NCBI RefSeq assembly: GCF_000974425.1
Contig: NZ_CP010429.1
Coordinates: 2,914,001 to 2,978,000, forward strand
From: Spirosoma radiotolerans
GTDB lineage: Bacteria > Bacteroidota > Bacteroidia > Cytophagales > Spirosomataceae
Length of the DNA stretch: 64,000 nucleotides
Direction: 5' to 3'
Below the pieces are notes generated by a model. That model was not told where the DNA came from, ran no database searches, and was given only the letters and a program-made list of their open reading frames with translations. Shown piece after piece: positions 15,948 to 25,154 of the stretch (positions are counted from its first letter, which is position 1; the number at the start of each line of letters is the position of its first letter). A program made the position numbers and the translations under genes.

Positions 15948-18854
15948 ATGAACGGTGATCAAAAACCACTTGAGTCGATTCAGAATTTATCCGAACAACT
16001 TGATGTCCAGTTTGCTTTACAGGCCACCGGGCTTGGTATCTGGGAATTTGACCCCTCCACTAAGCAAGTACTATGGGACGACCGATGCCGACAGCTATTT
16101 GGGCTGGCCACCGACAATAAGCTACCCTACGAACAGGCCATCCAATATGTCCATCCACTAGATGTAGACCTCGTCAGTCAGGCTGTCCAGCAAGTATTAA
16201 CAGGCCAGTCAAACGGAACCTACGATCAAACTTACCGCACCATCGGGGCCGATGATGGCCAGCTGCGATGGGTACGCTTCTATGGCAAGGCTTATTTTAC
16301 CCCGGCCGGTGAGCTGTACCGCTTTGCGGGGGTGGCCCAGGAGGTCACCCAGCAGGTAATGAGCCAGCAACAGGAAGTGGCCACCCGCCAGCAGGCTCAA
16401 CGCCAGCAGCGGATCTACGAAGCCATTGCCAGCAGCACCCCGGATCTGATGTATGTGTTTGATCTTTCCTACCGATTTACCTATGCCAATCAGGCGCTGC
16501 TGACTATGTGGGGCAAAAGCTGGGAGGACGCCATCGGCAAAAGCTTGTTGGAGAATGGCTATGAGCCCTGGCATGCTCAAATGCACGAGCGGGAAATCGA
16601 TCAGGTGGTGGCCACTAAACAACCGATCCGGGGCGAAGTGTCGTTTCCTCACGCTACCTTAGGTACACGAATTTATGACTATGTGTTTGCCCCTGTTTTT
16701 AACGACAAGGGGGAGGTGGAGGCAATAGCCGGTACAACTCGTGACATCACCGAGATGAAGCAGGCCGAAGAGACGGTACGGGAGTCGGAGACTAACAACC
16801 GCCTGCTGTTTGAGGCCATGCAGGAGGGCTACACCGTTTGTGAGGCCATTCGCGATGGCAGCCAAACGTTGATCAATTACCGCTTCCAGCAGGTCAACCC
16901 GGCCTTTAGTCAGCTCACGGGACTGGATGCCGCGCAAACTCTGGGCCGAACGGCCTGGGAGGTGTTGCCCGGCCTCGATCCTAAGTGGTATGCCTTCTAT
17001 CAGCAGGTCCTGGATACCCGCCAGCCGATGCGGGCCGAGGAGTATATTCCCCTGCTCAATGAGTGGTACGAGCTGACCGCATTCTGGTTTGCGGGTGACC
17101 AATTTGCCGTGCTGTTTGATCGAATCACCGAGCGTAAACGGCAAGAGCTGAACCTGGCCTTTTTAGCCCAGGTCAGTCAGGAGCTGGTCGGACTAACGGA
17201 CATTGACGAGACGATCACCTCGCTGGGAGCCAAGATTGGCCAGCATTTCGGCTTGTCGCGGTGTCTGTTTGTTGAGATTGATGAGGCCCAGCAGGTCTGC
17301 TGGGTCAGCTACGGCTGGGGACGGGAAGGTGCTGTGGCCATTCCGGGCAAACACCGGATTGCCGACTTCATCAGTCCCCAGTTTCAGCAGGCCTCGCGGG
17401 CGGGGGAAACGGTCGTGATTGACGACGTATTTGCTGACCCCCGTACGGATGGTGAGCAGTATGCCGCCTTTCAGATTGGGGCGATGGTAACCGTGCCGTT
17501 GCTGCGGGAGGGCGAATGGTATTTCCTGTTGGGCTTCTATGACACCCAGCCGCGTCATTGGCGGGAAGACGAGCTGGCGCTGATGCGGGAGTTGACCATG
17601 CGCATCTGGACGCGCGTGGAGCGGGCCCGGGCCGAAGCCGCCCTGAAGGAAAGTGAACAACGCTTCCGCCTGTTGGCTGATGCCTTGCCGCAGGCCATCT
17701 GGGTGACCGATCCGGCGGGGAATACCGAGTTTATGAACAAGTGGTGGGCCGACTACAGCGGCATTGACTATGAACCCAATACAGCCTGGCAAGTGGCGGC
17801 CACGAGTGTACATCCCGAGGACGCCCCCCAGCTGACGGCTACCTTCCAGCAGGCCATACAATCAGAGAAAGGCTTTGCCCTTGAGCAGCGTAACCGGTCA
17901 GCTTCGGGGGAATACCGCTGGTTTTTAAACGTAGGTGTACCCTACCGCGATCCGAAAACGGGTCAAATCACCAAATGGGTTGGTATGGGTATCGACATTG
18001 ATGAGCGCAAGCGGGCGCAGCAGGCCCTGGCCGACAGTGAGAACCGATACCGAAGTTTAGCCGCTGACTTAGAACAGCGCGTGGCGGAGCGGACACAGGC
18101 GCTACAACAAGTCAATCAAGATCTAACCCGCTCGAATGCCAATTTACAACAATTTGCCTATGCCGCCAGCCATGACTTGCAGGAGCCCTTACGCAAGATA
18201 CAGTCGTTTAGTGCCCTGTTGGCCGATCAACTGGATGATCAGTTAACCGAGTCAAGCCGTAGTTACTTGCAACGCATCACGGCCGCTGGTTCTCGGATGT
18301 CGATGCTCATTAAAGACTTGTTAGCTTATTCACGCATAGCAACCCGTCAGCAGACGTTTGGCCCTGTTTCGTTGAATGCCATTGTGAAGGGGGTGCTCTC
18401 TACACTGGATTGGGAGATCCAGCAAGCCCAGGCTCAGATTCAGGTTGATGACTTGCCCGTTGTCAATGGAGATGAATCGCAGTTAGGCCAACTGTTTCAA
18501 AACTTATTGACCAACGCCATAAAGTTTGTGGGACCGAAGCAGCTTCCCCTTATTCACATTCAGTATGTTCAGTGCTCGCCGAGTGATTTGCCGGGTGATG
18601 TACGGCCGGGAATAAAAGCCCCGTTTTATCATCAGATCAACGTGGTGGATCAGGGGGTAGGCTTTGATGAAAAGTTTCGGGATCGCATCTTTCAAGTTTT
18701 TCAGCGATTACATGGCAAGAACGAGTATCCGGGTAGTGGGGTTGGGCTGGCGATTTGCCTGCGGGTAGTGGAAAACCATGGCGGTGGTATCACGGCTATC
18801 AGTGAGCCGGGGCATGGGGCTACTTTCTGCGTGTATTTACCCGCTTACGTTTGA
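15948..18854 (+). CDS. Multi-PAS/GAF sensor histidine kinase
   Basis: This 968-residue kinase has, in order, a PAS domain (about 15-135), a second PAS with PAC (150-275), a third PAS (285-395), a GAF domain (400-555), a fourth PAS/PAC (565-695), a coiled linker, HisKA with the phospho-acceptor His742 in AYAASHDLQEPLRKI, and HATPase_c (about 825-968) with LLTNAIKFVG (N box), DQGVGFDE (G1) and GSGVGLAI (G2). No transmembrane segment is seen, so it senses in the cytoplasm. The FAYAASHDLQEPLRK motif places it in the group of phytochrome-like kinases lacking a photosensory domain. No response regulator lies next to it, so its partner is elsewhere. The start at 15948 follows a gene desert. Confidence 0.93.
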   Translation: MNGDQKPLESIQNLSEQLDVQFALQATGLGIWEFDPSTKQVLWDDRCRQLFGLATDNKLPYEQAIQYVHPLDVDLVSQAVQQVLTGQSNGTYDQTYRTIGADDGQLRWVRFYGKAYFTPAGELYRFAGVAQEVTQQVMSQQQEVATRQQAQRQQRIYEAIASSTPDLMYVFDLSYRFTYANQALLTMWGKSWEDAIGKSLLENGYEPWHAQMHEREIDQVVATKQPIRGEVSFPHATLGTRIYDYVFAPVFNDKGEVEAIAGTTRDITEMKQAEETVRESETNNRLLFEAMQEGYTVCEAIRDGSQTLINYRFQQVNPAFSQLTGLDAAQTLGRTAWEVLPGLDPKWYAFYQQVLDTRQPMRAEEYIPLLNEWYELTAFWFAGDQFAVLFDRITERKRQELNLAFLAQVSQELVGLTDIDETITSLGAKIGQHFGLSRCLFVEIDEAQQVCWVSYGWGREGAVAIPGKHRIADFISPQFQQASRAGETVVIDDVFADPRTDGEQYAAFQIGAMVTVPLLREGEWYFLLGFYDTQPRHWREDELALMRELTMRIWTRVERARAEAALKESEQRFRLLADALPQAIWVTDPAGNTEFMNKWWADYSGIDYEPNTAWQVAATSVHPEDAPQLTATFQQAIQSEKGFALEQRNRSASGEYRWFLNVGVPYRDPKTGQITKWVGMGIDIDERKRAQQALADSENRYRSLAADLEQRVAERTQALQQVNQDLTRSNANLQQFAYAASHDLQEPLRKIQSFSALLADQLDDQLTESSRSYLQRITAAGSRMSMLIKDLLAYSRIATRQQTFGPVSLNAIVKGVLSTLDWEIQQAQAQIQVDDLPVVNGDESQLGQLFQNLLTNAIKFVGPKQLPLIHIQYVQCSPSDLPGDVRPGIKAPFYHQINVVDQGVGFDEKFRDRIFQVFQRLHGKNEYPGSGVGLAICLRVVENHGGGITAISEPGHGATFCVYLPAYV

Positions 18855-18904
18855 AAATTTGGGTATAAACCGAGTTAAGGCCTACGAATTCCTTGACTCA
18901 ATTA

Positions 18905-18990
18905 ACGCTCCCCTCTGAGCCGTAGGAACGTTCCTGGATCTGCCACTTATCCGGAGGTTTCGAGAAACAATTAAGCTACTAGTTTGCAGC
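18905..18990. repeat. Copy of a degenerate dispersed repeat
   Basis: CGCTCCC...TGAG.CG..GGAACGTTC and, further on, TTTCGAGAAACA...TAGTTT match the left-edge stretch at 92-150 in the same order. A weaker match lies at 15725-15757 (CACTGTCTTACAAT...TTGAGACG). The copies are diverged and not flanked by clear ends. They sit downstream or upstream of genes, never inside one here. Confidence 0.35.
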
Positions 18991-19080
18991 TTGAAGTTTC
19001 CTGCCTTGACCAAGTTCAATGAGTTACTATCACATTTAATCTAACCCTTTCCACATACTAAACCGTGCCTGTTATAAATG

Positions 19081-19123
19081 ATAAAAGCCTAACCAATTGA
19101 CTAGCAATCGATTAGGCTTTTAT
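19081..19123. terminator. Hairpin terminator after the tRNA gene
   Basis: ATAAAAGCCTAA and TTAGGCTTTTAT form a perfect 12-bp stem around a 19-nt loop. The A/T-rich base works in both directions, ending tRNA transcription (minus) and any read-through from the kinase side (plus). Confidence 0.7.
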
Positions 19124-19127
19124 GTTG

Positions 19128-19201
19128 TAGCGGGGAGCAGGATCGAACTGCCGACCTTAGGGTTATGAATCCTACGCTCTAACCATCTGAGCTACCCCGC
19201 C
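19128..19201 (-). tRNA. tRNA-Met (anticodon CAU)
   Basis: The 74-nt gene folds fully: acceptor GGCGGGG/CCCCGCT, D-arm GCTC/GAGC, anticodon stem TAGGA/CCCTA with loop TTCATAA, TPsiC stem GGCAG/CTGCT with loop TTCGATC, discriminator A. CCA is not encoded. The anticodon CAU could be elongator Met or, if lysidine-modified, Ile2; the sequence pattern fits an elongator Met better. One A-C mismatch closes the anticodon loop. Confidence 0.93.
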
Positions 19202-19251
19202 GTTTCGTTTCACAAAAGTAAGGAAAAATAGACTCGAAGCAAAAAAAGTCG

Positions 19252-19283
19252 TTGACTTTCGCAAAAAAAATCGTTTACCTTTG
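19252..19283 (+). promoter_or_regulatory. Strong Bacteroidota-type promoter of the START-like gene
   Basis: TTG at 19252-19254 and TACCTTTG at 19276-19283 match the TTTG / TAnnTTTG consensus with a 21-bp spacer. Transcription would start near 19290, which excludes a start codon at 19281 and supports ATG 19317. The promoter is divergent from the tRNA gene. Confidence 0.65.
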
Positions 19284-19316
19284 CCAAGGCCCCCCCTTGA
19301 ATCAGGCGAAGATATT

Positions 19317-19709
19317 ATGGAGAAATTTAAGTTTATTGCCGAATACGAACTTCGGGCATCTCCCAAAATGCTGTTCCCTTACATCAGCACAGCATCCGGC
19401 TTATCGCAGTGGTTTGCCAGCAAGGTAAATACAATGCCTGAGCAACGATACGATTTTCAATGGGACAACGAAAGCCACATTGCCAGGCAGGTATCCATGC
19501 GGCAGAATAAGGGGGTGCGTTTTGAATTTCTGGAAACCGCCGAAAATGGCTCCGACAATAACTATGTTGACTTCCGGGTCGACCAGAGCGAATTGACACA
19601 ATCAACGTTTCTGCGAATTACTGATTATTCAACAACAACTGACGAAGAGGAACTACAGGATCTCTGGGATGGCTTGATGTATAAACTTAAAGAAATCGTA
19701 GGAAGTTAA
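19317..19709 (+). CDS. START-like (SRPBCC) domain protein
   Basis: From ATG 19317 the protein has 130 residues (MEKFKFIAEYELRASPKMLF). It is a compact START/Bet v1-like fold of the AHSA1 kind, with the N-terminal strand-helix PYISTASGLSQWFASKVN, central strands and the C-terminal helix EEELQDLWDGLMYKLKEIVG. Homologues are short, widely conserved in Bacteroidota and of unknown ligand. The promoter just upstream fixes the start. It precedes the LptF/G-type permease but 140 bp apart, so they may be separate units. Confidence 0.88.
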   Translation: MEKFKFIAEYELRASPKMLFPYISTASGLSQWFASKVNTMPEQRYDFQWDNESHIARQVSMRQNKGVRFEFLETAENGSDNNYVDFRVDQSELTQSTFLRITDYSTTTDEEELQDLWDGLMYKLKEIVGS

Positions 19710-19849
19710 AATTAGTTAACTGGGAGCGTAAATGAACTATGAAAGGCCCAAAATACGTAATACATTTAGTGTATTGTATATAAACCAGATCGAATCAGCA
19801 CTCCTGCTCTGTATCTGTACATTCGGGCCCGCCTGCGCGGCATAGTAGA

Positions 19850-21334
19850 ATGAAAAAGATAGATAAGTTAGTACTCGGCTCATTTTGGGGGCCGTTTTTT
19901 TTGACACTTGGCGTCGTCATCTTTATCTTCCTGATGAGGCTGCTGATGTTTTACATCGACGAGTTCGTCTCTAAAGACCTCGACATGGCCACCTTCGGCC
20001 GTCTGCTTTTTTACTTTGCTTTATTGACCATCCCTACAGCATTGCCGTTAGCCGTGCTTCTGTCATCGTTAATGACGTTTGGGAATCTGGGCGAATTTTT
20101 TGAACTGACAGCGCTCAAAAGTGCGGGGATATCACTCACCCGGGCCATGCGCCCTTTACTGGTTGTCGCTACGTTTATCAGCGCGTTCTCATTCTGGTTC
20201 AATAATTCGGTAGCACCCTGGGCTAATCTGAAAGGATATAGTTTGCTCTATGATATAAAAACAGCCAAAGCCACACTAAACTTAAAAGAAGGTATTTTCT
20301 ACAACGATTTGCCGGGCTACAGTATCAAGGTTGACCATAAAGTAAAAGCAGGTAAAAATAGTGCCACCGGCGATCTGCTGAAAGGATTGGTTATTTATAA
20401 GCACTCCGCAAGTGGTATCGAGTCGGGTAATCGCGAAATTATCCTGGCCGATTCCGGGCGGATGTACACCGATAAAGATCGGACATACCTCGTGTTTCAG
20501 CTTTTCAACGGCAACGATTACCAGGAGTATTCAGACAACAGTGTTAGTTATGCCAGCAACGGATCGGCGGCTCAGGGGGCTCAGTTCATGCGAAACGGGT
20601 TTAAGGACTATCGGCTTGTGATTAGTCTGGAGTCGTTTGGCATCAAGCGTACCGACGAAAACCAGTTTGAGTACCACGAGTACATGAAAGATCTCAAGCA
20701 GTTGTCAGCGTTGACGGACTCCCTGCGAAGAGATTATACCAACACCAGTCTGACTGTTGCGGGTACCTCCCGCCAGTATTATACCTATCAGTTCAAGGCC
20801 GATGCTGTATTGAAACAGAAGCAGGTGAGGGACGGGAAATGGGTGGACTCGCTCCTTCGAAAACAAACCATCGCAACGCAAGATCTAGCCCAAATGGCGC
20901 TGAATCAGGCTCAGAATATTTTGTCATACTCCACCTCGAACGTTACGTACCTGAATGAAAAGGAAAAGAACGTATGGCGGTATGAGTTAGAAAGTCATCA
21001 TAAGTTCACCCAGGCCGTGTCGGTCTTTGTCATGTTTCTGATTGGTGCGTCGATGGGAGCCATTATTAAAAAGGGCGGATTTGGGTTGCCCGTGCTGATT
21101 GCCATCGTGTTCTTTATATTTCTATACATATTGACCATTGCGGGCGACAAGTACGCCAAGGACGGTTTGGTATGGGTGCCGATTGGTGCCTGGATGGCTA
21201 ACCTGGTTCTATTTCCACTTGGGCTACTGCTTATGCAACGCGCCCGGCACGACTCCCGTCTGTTCGATAAAGATGTGTATCTGATTGCCTGGGAGAAGTT
21301 GAAAAACCGTACGTTGATTCGTAATAAGGCGTAA
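19850..21334 (+). CDS. LptF/LptG (YjgP/YjgQ) family permease
   Basis: This 494-residue inner-membrane protein belongs to the permease pair that extracts lipopolysaccharide and pushes it along the Lpt bridge with LptB. Three hydrophobic segments near the N-terminus (about 12-38, 52-82 and 98-122) and three near the C-terminus (about 380-400, 408-428 and 440-460) flank a large periplasmic beta-jellyroll region. The N-terminal MKKIDKLVLGSFWGPFFLTL is the usual Bacteroidota form. Bacteroidota often have one or two such genes unlinked to lptB; no lptB is here. Whether this is LptF or LptG cannot be fixed from sequence alone. Confidence 0.9.
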   Translation: MKKIDKLVLGSFWGPFFLTLGVVIFIFLMRLLMFYIDEFVSKDLDMATFGRLLFYFALLTIPTALPLAVLLSSLMTFGNLGEFFELTALKSAGISLTRAMRPLLVVATFISAFSFWFNNSVAPWANLKGYSLLYDIKTAKATLNLKEGIFYNDLPGYSIKVDHKVKAGKNSATGDLLKGLVIYKHSASGIESGNREIILADSGRMYTDKDRTYLVFQLFNGNDYQEYSDNSVSYASNGSAAQGAQFMRNGFKDYRLVISLESFGIKRTDENQFEYHEYMKDLKQLSALTDSLRRDYTNTSLTVAGTSRQYYTYQFKADAVLKQKQVRDGKWVDSLLRKQTIATQDLAQMALNQAQNILSYSTSNVTYLNEKEKNVWRYELESHHKFTQAVSVFVMFLIGASMGAIIKKGGFGLPVLIAIVFFIFLYILTIAGDKYAKDGLVWVPIGAWMANLVLFPLGLLLMQRARHDSRLFDKDVYLIAWEKLKNRTLIRNKA

Positions 21335-21469
21335 GCGCGGTTCCTTGTTCGAACGGATCGCTCCGGCCGACGGCTCATTAACTTACGATGGTTACGTATC
21401 GACTTACCACTTTTTTTCCTTATCTTTGCACCCGAATTCATTATTTTCAATTTAATTAGCTGTCTGAAG

Positions 21470-21745
21470 ATGTATCTAACGACCGAAAAAAAACAGGAGA
21501 TCTTCTCCACCTCGGGTTATGCCAAAAGCGCCACTGACACCGGGTCGGCCGAATCCCAGATCGCGCTTTTTACCTATCGGATCAGTCATTTGACTGCTCA
21601 CCTGAAAGTTCATAAGCACGATTACGGCACTCAACTGGGTTTGTTAAAATTGGTTGGTAAGCGCCGGCGTTTGCTGAACTATCTCCTCAAAAAGGACATT
21701 ACGCGGTACCGGGCTATCCTGGTCGCACTGGGACTCCGAAAGTAA
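21470..21745 (+). CDS. rpsO: 30S ribosomal protein S15
   Basis: This is the complete 91-residue S15. Family-typical positions are the [15 protein letters not shown] and [32 protein letters not shown] segments, which bind the three-way junction of 16S rRNA and help bind S6:S18. A -7-like TATCTTTG lies at 21421-21428 upstream. A hairpin terminator follows (21766-21795), so pnp has its own leader, though the classic rpsO-pnp order is kept. Confidence 0.97.
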   Translation: MYLTTEKKQEIFSTSGYAKSATDTGSAESQIALFTYRISHLTAHLKVHKHDYGTQLGLLKLVGKRRRLLNYLLKKDITRYRAILVALGLRK

Positions 21746-21765
21746 TTTGGGCCTCCCCACAAAAA

Positions 21766-21798
21766 GGGAATCTGCTAAACAGTAGATTCCCTCATTTT
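21766..21798 (+). terminator. Rho-independent terminator of rpsO
   Basis: GGGAATCTGCT (21766-21776), loop AAAC, AGTAGATTCCC (21781-21791) form an 11-bp stem with one G-T pair, followed by TCATTTTTG. It lies 20 bp after the rpsO stop. Confidence 0.8.
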
Positions 21799-21905
21799 TG
21801 TTGTTTCTATTCGTAAACATTGCACCCAAGTAAGCGTAAAAAGGTTAGTTGGGCAGGCTGCCGAGCGGTTTAAAGCTGTAAGAGGACGTATTCAAAATCT
21901 GTTGT

Positions 21906-24032
21906 ATGTTTGAAATCACCACGCAATCCGTTGCGCTGCCCGACGGGCGGGAAATTACCATCGAAACCGGCAAACTGGCCCGTCAGGCCGACGGAGCGGT
22001 GGTTGTACGGTTGGGCGACACAATGCTGTTAGCCACCGTTGTATCCAGTAAAGAAGCCAAAGAAGGCGTTGACTTTCTTCCCTTATCCGTTGATTATCAA
22101 GAAAAATTTGCGTCGGCTGGCCGGATTCCGGGTAGCTTCCAACGGCGTGAAGGTCGCCTGGGTGATCACGAAATTCTGATTAGTCGTTTAGTTGACCGCG
22201 CCCTGCGGCCAATATTTCCCGATAATTACCATGCCGATACGCAGGTAATGATCACCCTGATTTCGGCAGATCCTGAAGTTCAGCCTGATGCACTGGCTGC
22301 ACTGGCTGCCTCGTCGGCACTGGCCGTATCCAACATCCCCTTTAACGGACCGATCTCTGAAGTACGCGTCGCGAAAATCGACGGTCAGTACAAGATTAAC
22401 CCGAAAACCTCCGAGCTGGAACGGGCTACCATCGACCTGATCGTAGCGGCTACAGACAAAGATATTTGTATGGTGGAAGGCGAAATGGACGAATGTTCAG
22501 AAGCCGAAGTCGTGGAAGCCCTAAAGGTTGCGCACGAAGCTATCAAGGTACAATGCCAGGCCCAGAAGGAACTGGAAGCTAAAGTTGGCAAAACAGAAAA
22601 GCGGGAATACAATCACGAAACGCACGACGAAGACCTTCGTGCTGCTGTTCGTGCCGCTACCTACGATAAAATTTATGCCGTTGCCCAACAGCAGAACCCT
22701 AGCAAAAAAGGCCGTTCGGATGGTTTCAGAGCCGTTCGTGACGAATATTTAGCGTCGTTTCCAGAAGGAGCCGAGGTGAATGTAGGCTTGATCAAAACCT
22801 ATTTACATGATTTGGAATGGGAAGCGTCCCGTCGTTTAGTGCTTGACGAGCGCACCCGTCTGGATGGCCGGAAACTGGACCAGATTCGTCAGATCTCAGC
22901 CGAAACCGGTTACCTGCCTGGTCCCCACGGCTCAGCGCTCTTTACCCGGGGCGAAACCCAGTCACTGACGACTGTAACGCTCGGTACGAAAACGGATGAA
23001 CAGATTGTCGACCAGACAATGTACCAGGGATACAGCAAATTCCTCTTGCATTATAACTTCCCCGGTTTTTCAACGGGCGAAGTAAAACCGAATCGGGGTG
23101 CTGGCCGCCGTGAAATCGGGCATGGTAACCTGGCCCACCGGTCGTTGAAAAAGGTATTACCACCGGCTGAAGAAAATCCATATACAATTCGCATTGTTTC
23201 TGATATTCTCGAGTCGAATGGTTCGTCGTCGATGGCCACCGTCTGTGCCGGAACAATGGCCCTGATGGATGCCGGTATCAAAATCAAAGCGCCTGTAGCG
23301 GGTATTGCCATGGGATTGATTTCGGACGGCGATAAGTATGCGGTTCTGTCCGACATTCTTGGAGACGAAGATCACCTCGGTGATATGGACTTCAAGGTCA
23401 CGGGTACTGAAAAAGGAATCGTGGCTTGTCAGATGGACCTGAAAGTTGATGGATTATCCTACGAAGTGCTGGCGCAGGCACTGGAGCAGGCTCGTGTAGG
23501 CCGGCTGCATATCCTGGGTGAAATGAAAAAAGGCATTGCCGATGTTCGTTCGGATTTGAAACCACATGCACCCCGTGCGATGGTCATCAAAATCGACACT
23601 AACCAGATCGGAGCCGTTATTGGACCCGGTGGTAAAGTTGTTCAGGACATCCAGAAAGATTCAGGTGCTGTCGTTAACATCGACGAACATGACAATGCCG
23701 GTTGGGTTAGCATCTTTGCCACCAGCAAAGAAAGCATGGACAAAGCCGTGTCTCGTGTGAAAGGAATCGTGGCCGTACCGGAAGTTGGCGAAACCTACGT
23801 TGGTAAAGTGAAAACGATTCAACCCTTCGGTGCCTTCGTTGAATTCATGCCAGGCAAAGATGGTCTTTTGCACATTTCCGAGATTAAGTGGGAGCGTCTG
23901 GAGACCATGGACGGGGTCTTACAAGTAGGGGAGGAAGTAACAGTGAAGTTGATCGACGTTGATAAAAAGACAGGAAAGTACCGTTTATCGCGTAAAGTTT
24001 TGCTGCCAAAGCCAGAGAACAAAAATGCGTAA
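21906..24032 (+). CDS. pnp: Polyribonucleotide nucleotidyltransferase (PNPase)
   Basis: This 708-residue enzyme degrades RNA 3' to 5' with phosphate. It has two RNase PH domains (about 12-225 and 315-545), the alpha-helical linker between them, a KH domain with [16 protein letters not shown] (about 560-615) and an S1 RNA-binding domain (about 625-695) with [27 protein letters not shown]. Catalytic-site features such as the [20 protein letters not shown] region and [29 protein letters not shown] are intact. It lies between rpsO and the primary sigma factor gene. E. coli PNPase autoregulates through its own leader; a leader role here is not shown. Confidence 0.98.
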   Translation: MFEITTQSVALPDGREITIETGKLARQADGAVVVRLGDTMLLATVVSSKEAKEGVDFLPLSVDYQEKFASAGRIPGSFQRREGRLGDHEILISRLVDRALRPIFPDNYHADTQVMITLISADPEVQPDALAALAASSALAVSNIPFNGPISEVRVAKIDGQYKINPKTSELERATIDLIVAATDKDICMVEGEMDECSEAEVVEALKVAHEAIKVQCQAQKELEAKVGKTEKREYNHETHDEDLRAAVRAATYDKIYAVAQQQNPSKKGRSDGFRAVRDEYLASFPEGAEVNVGLIKTYLHDLEWEASRRLVLDERTRLDGRKLDQIRQISAETGYLPGPHGSALFTRGETQSLTTVTLGTKTDEQIVDQTMYQGYSKFLLHYNFPGFSTGEVKPNRGAGRREIGHGNLAHRSLKKVLPPAEENPYTIRIVSDILESNGSSSMATVCAGTMALMDAGIKIKAPVAGIAMGLISDGDKYAVLSDILGDEDHLGDMDFKVTGTEKGIVACQMDLKVDGLSYEVLAQALEQARVGRLHILGEMKKGIADVRSDLKPHAPRAMVIKIDTNQIGAVIGPGGKVVQDIQKDSGAVVNIDEHDNAGWVSIFATSKESMDKAVSRVKGIVAVPEVGETYVGKVKTIQPFGAFVEFMPGKDGLLHISEIKWERLETMDGVLQVGEEVTVKLIDVDKKTGKYRLSRKVLLPKPENKNA

Positions 24033-24107
24033 GTCATTGTTACTTTTTTGTGTAATGCAACGTCAAACGATAGCGTTATATAGTCACTCCACCGGGGACA
24101 ACGGATT

Positions 24108-24971
24108 ATGAGACAGCTAAAAATTTCAAAACAGATAACCAACCGCGAGAGCCAGTCGTTAGACAAGTACTTGCAGGAGATTGGTAAAGTGGACTTGCTT
24201 ACCCCTGACGAGGAGGTAACGTTGGCCCAGAAAATACGGGAAGGTGACCAGTTGTCGCTGGAGCGATTAACGAAAGCAAACCTACGCTTTGTGGTGTCGG
24301 TTGCTAAGCAATATCAAAATCAGGGCCTTTCTTTAGGTGACCTGATCAACGAAGGAAACCTGGGTCTGATTAAAGCTGCCCAACGGTTTGATGAAACGCG
24401 TGGATTTAAATTTATTTCGTACGCCGTTTGGTGGATTCGTCAGTCTATTCTTCAGGCCTTGGCCGAACAGTCCCGGATCGTGCGGCTGCCCCTTAACCGG
24501 GTTGGTTCGCTGAACAAGATCTCAAAGACATTCTCTGACCTTGAGCAGAAATTTGAACGGGAACCATCGCCGGAAGAACTGGCGGCTGTCCTCGAAATTT
24601 CTGCCGCTGAAGTTGTTGATACCCTGAAAATTTCGGGTCGTCACGTGTCGATGGATGCTCCGTTCGTACAGGGCGAAGAAAATAGTTTACTCGATGTACT
24701 GGAAAATGACGGTGAAGACAAACCTGACTCCGGGTTGATCAATGATTCGTTGCGCAAAGAAGTGCAACGGGCACTGTCAACCTTAACGCAACGGGAAGCA
24801 GATGTTATCACACTCTACTTTGGTCTGAATGGCGAACATGCCATGACGCTTGAAGAGATCGGCGAGAAATTTAACCTGACCCGCGAGCGGGTTCGGCAAA
24901 TAAAAGAAAAAGCCATTCGTCGCCTGCGCCACACCTCACGGTCGAAAGCGCTAAAGACGTACTTGGGTTGA
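24108..24971 (+). CDS. rpoD: Primary RNA polymerase sigma factor (RpoD/SigA type)
   Basis: This 287-residue sigma-70 is the short primary form of Bacteroidota, lacking region 1.1. Visible parts are region 1.2 ([20 protein letters not shown]), region 2 with [30 protein letters not shown] and [15 protein letters not shown], region 3 and region 4 with [17 protein letters not shown] and the recognition helix [17 protein letters not shown]. The wide -7 motif TAnnTTTG seen at several genes here fits this sigma type. It follows pnp by 75 bp and ends at a hairpin terminator. Confidence 0.96.
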   Translation: MRQLKISKQITNRESQSLDKYLQEIGKVDLLTPDEEVTLAQKIREGDQLSLERLTKANLRFVVSVAKQYQNQGLSLGDLINEGNLGLIKAAQRFDETRGFKFISYAVWWIRQSILQALAEQSRIVRLPLNRVGSLNKISKTFSDLEQKFEREPSPEELAAVLEISAAEVVDTLKISGRHVSMDAPFVQGEENSLLDVLENDGEDKPDSGLINDSLRKEVQRALSTLTQREADVITLYFGLNGEHAMTLEEIGEKFNLTRERVRQIKEKAIRRLRHTSRSKALKTYLG

Positions 24972-24994
24972 GATTCCTGTTTGTATGTGTGCAG

Positions 24995-25030
24995 AACGGT
25001 TCCTTCGAAAGTGGGAGCCGTTTTTGTTTT
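24995..25030 (+). terminator. Terminator of the sigma factor gene
   Basis: AACGGTTCC (24995-25003) pairs with GGAGCCGTT (25014-25022), with one G-T pair, followed by TTTTGTTTT. It lies 23 bp after the stop codon. Confidence 0.75.
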
Positions 25031-25102
25031 AAGGTTTTTGATTCTAAAATTAAATAACATTCGTGAAGCTATCTGGTAATACATTACGTGAAGCCACCAG
25101 CA

Positions 25103-25134
25103 AAAACGGACAGCCTATCGAGGCTGTCCGTTTT
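25103..25134. terminator. Bidirectional terminator between convergent genes
   Basis: A perfect 14-bp stem AAAACGGACAGCCT / AGGCTGTCCGTTTT with loop ATCG. It serves the convergent sigma gene (plus) and the HU/SPOR gene (minus), whose stop is at 25155. Confidence 0.85.
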
Positions 25135-25154
25135 ATTAGTTAAGATGGAAATTC

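Noticed and set aside
16209-17861. Long minus-strand frames opposite the histidine kinase
   Set aside because: Shadow of a GC-biased, intact kinase gene.
19281-19316. Upstream extension of the START-like protein
   Set aside because: It overlaps the -7 promoter element and begins before the likely transcription start.
19172-19366. Minus-strand frame ending GGVAQMVRA
   Set aside because: It is produced by reading the tRNA gene, a known artefact; the tRNA and START promoter explain the DNA.
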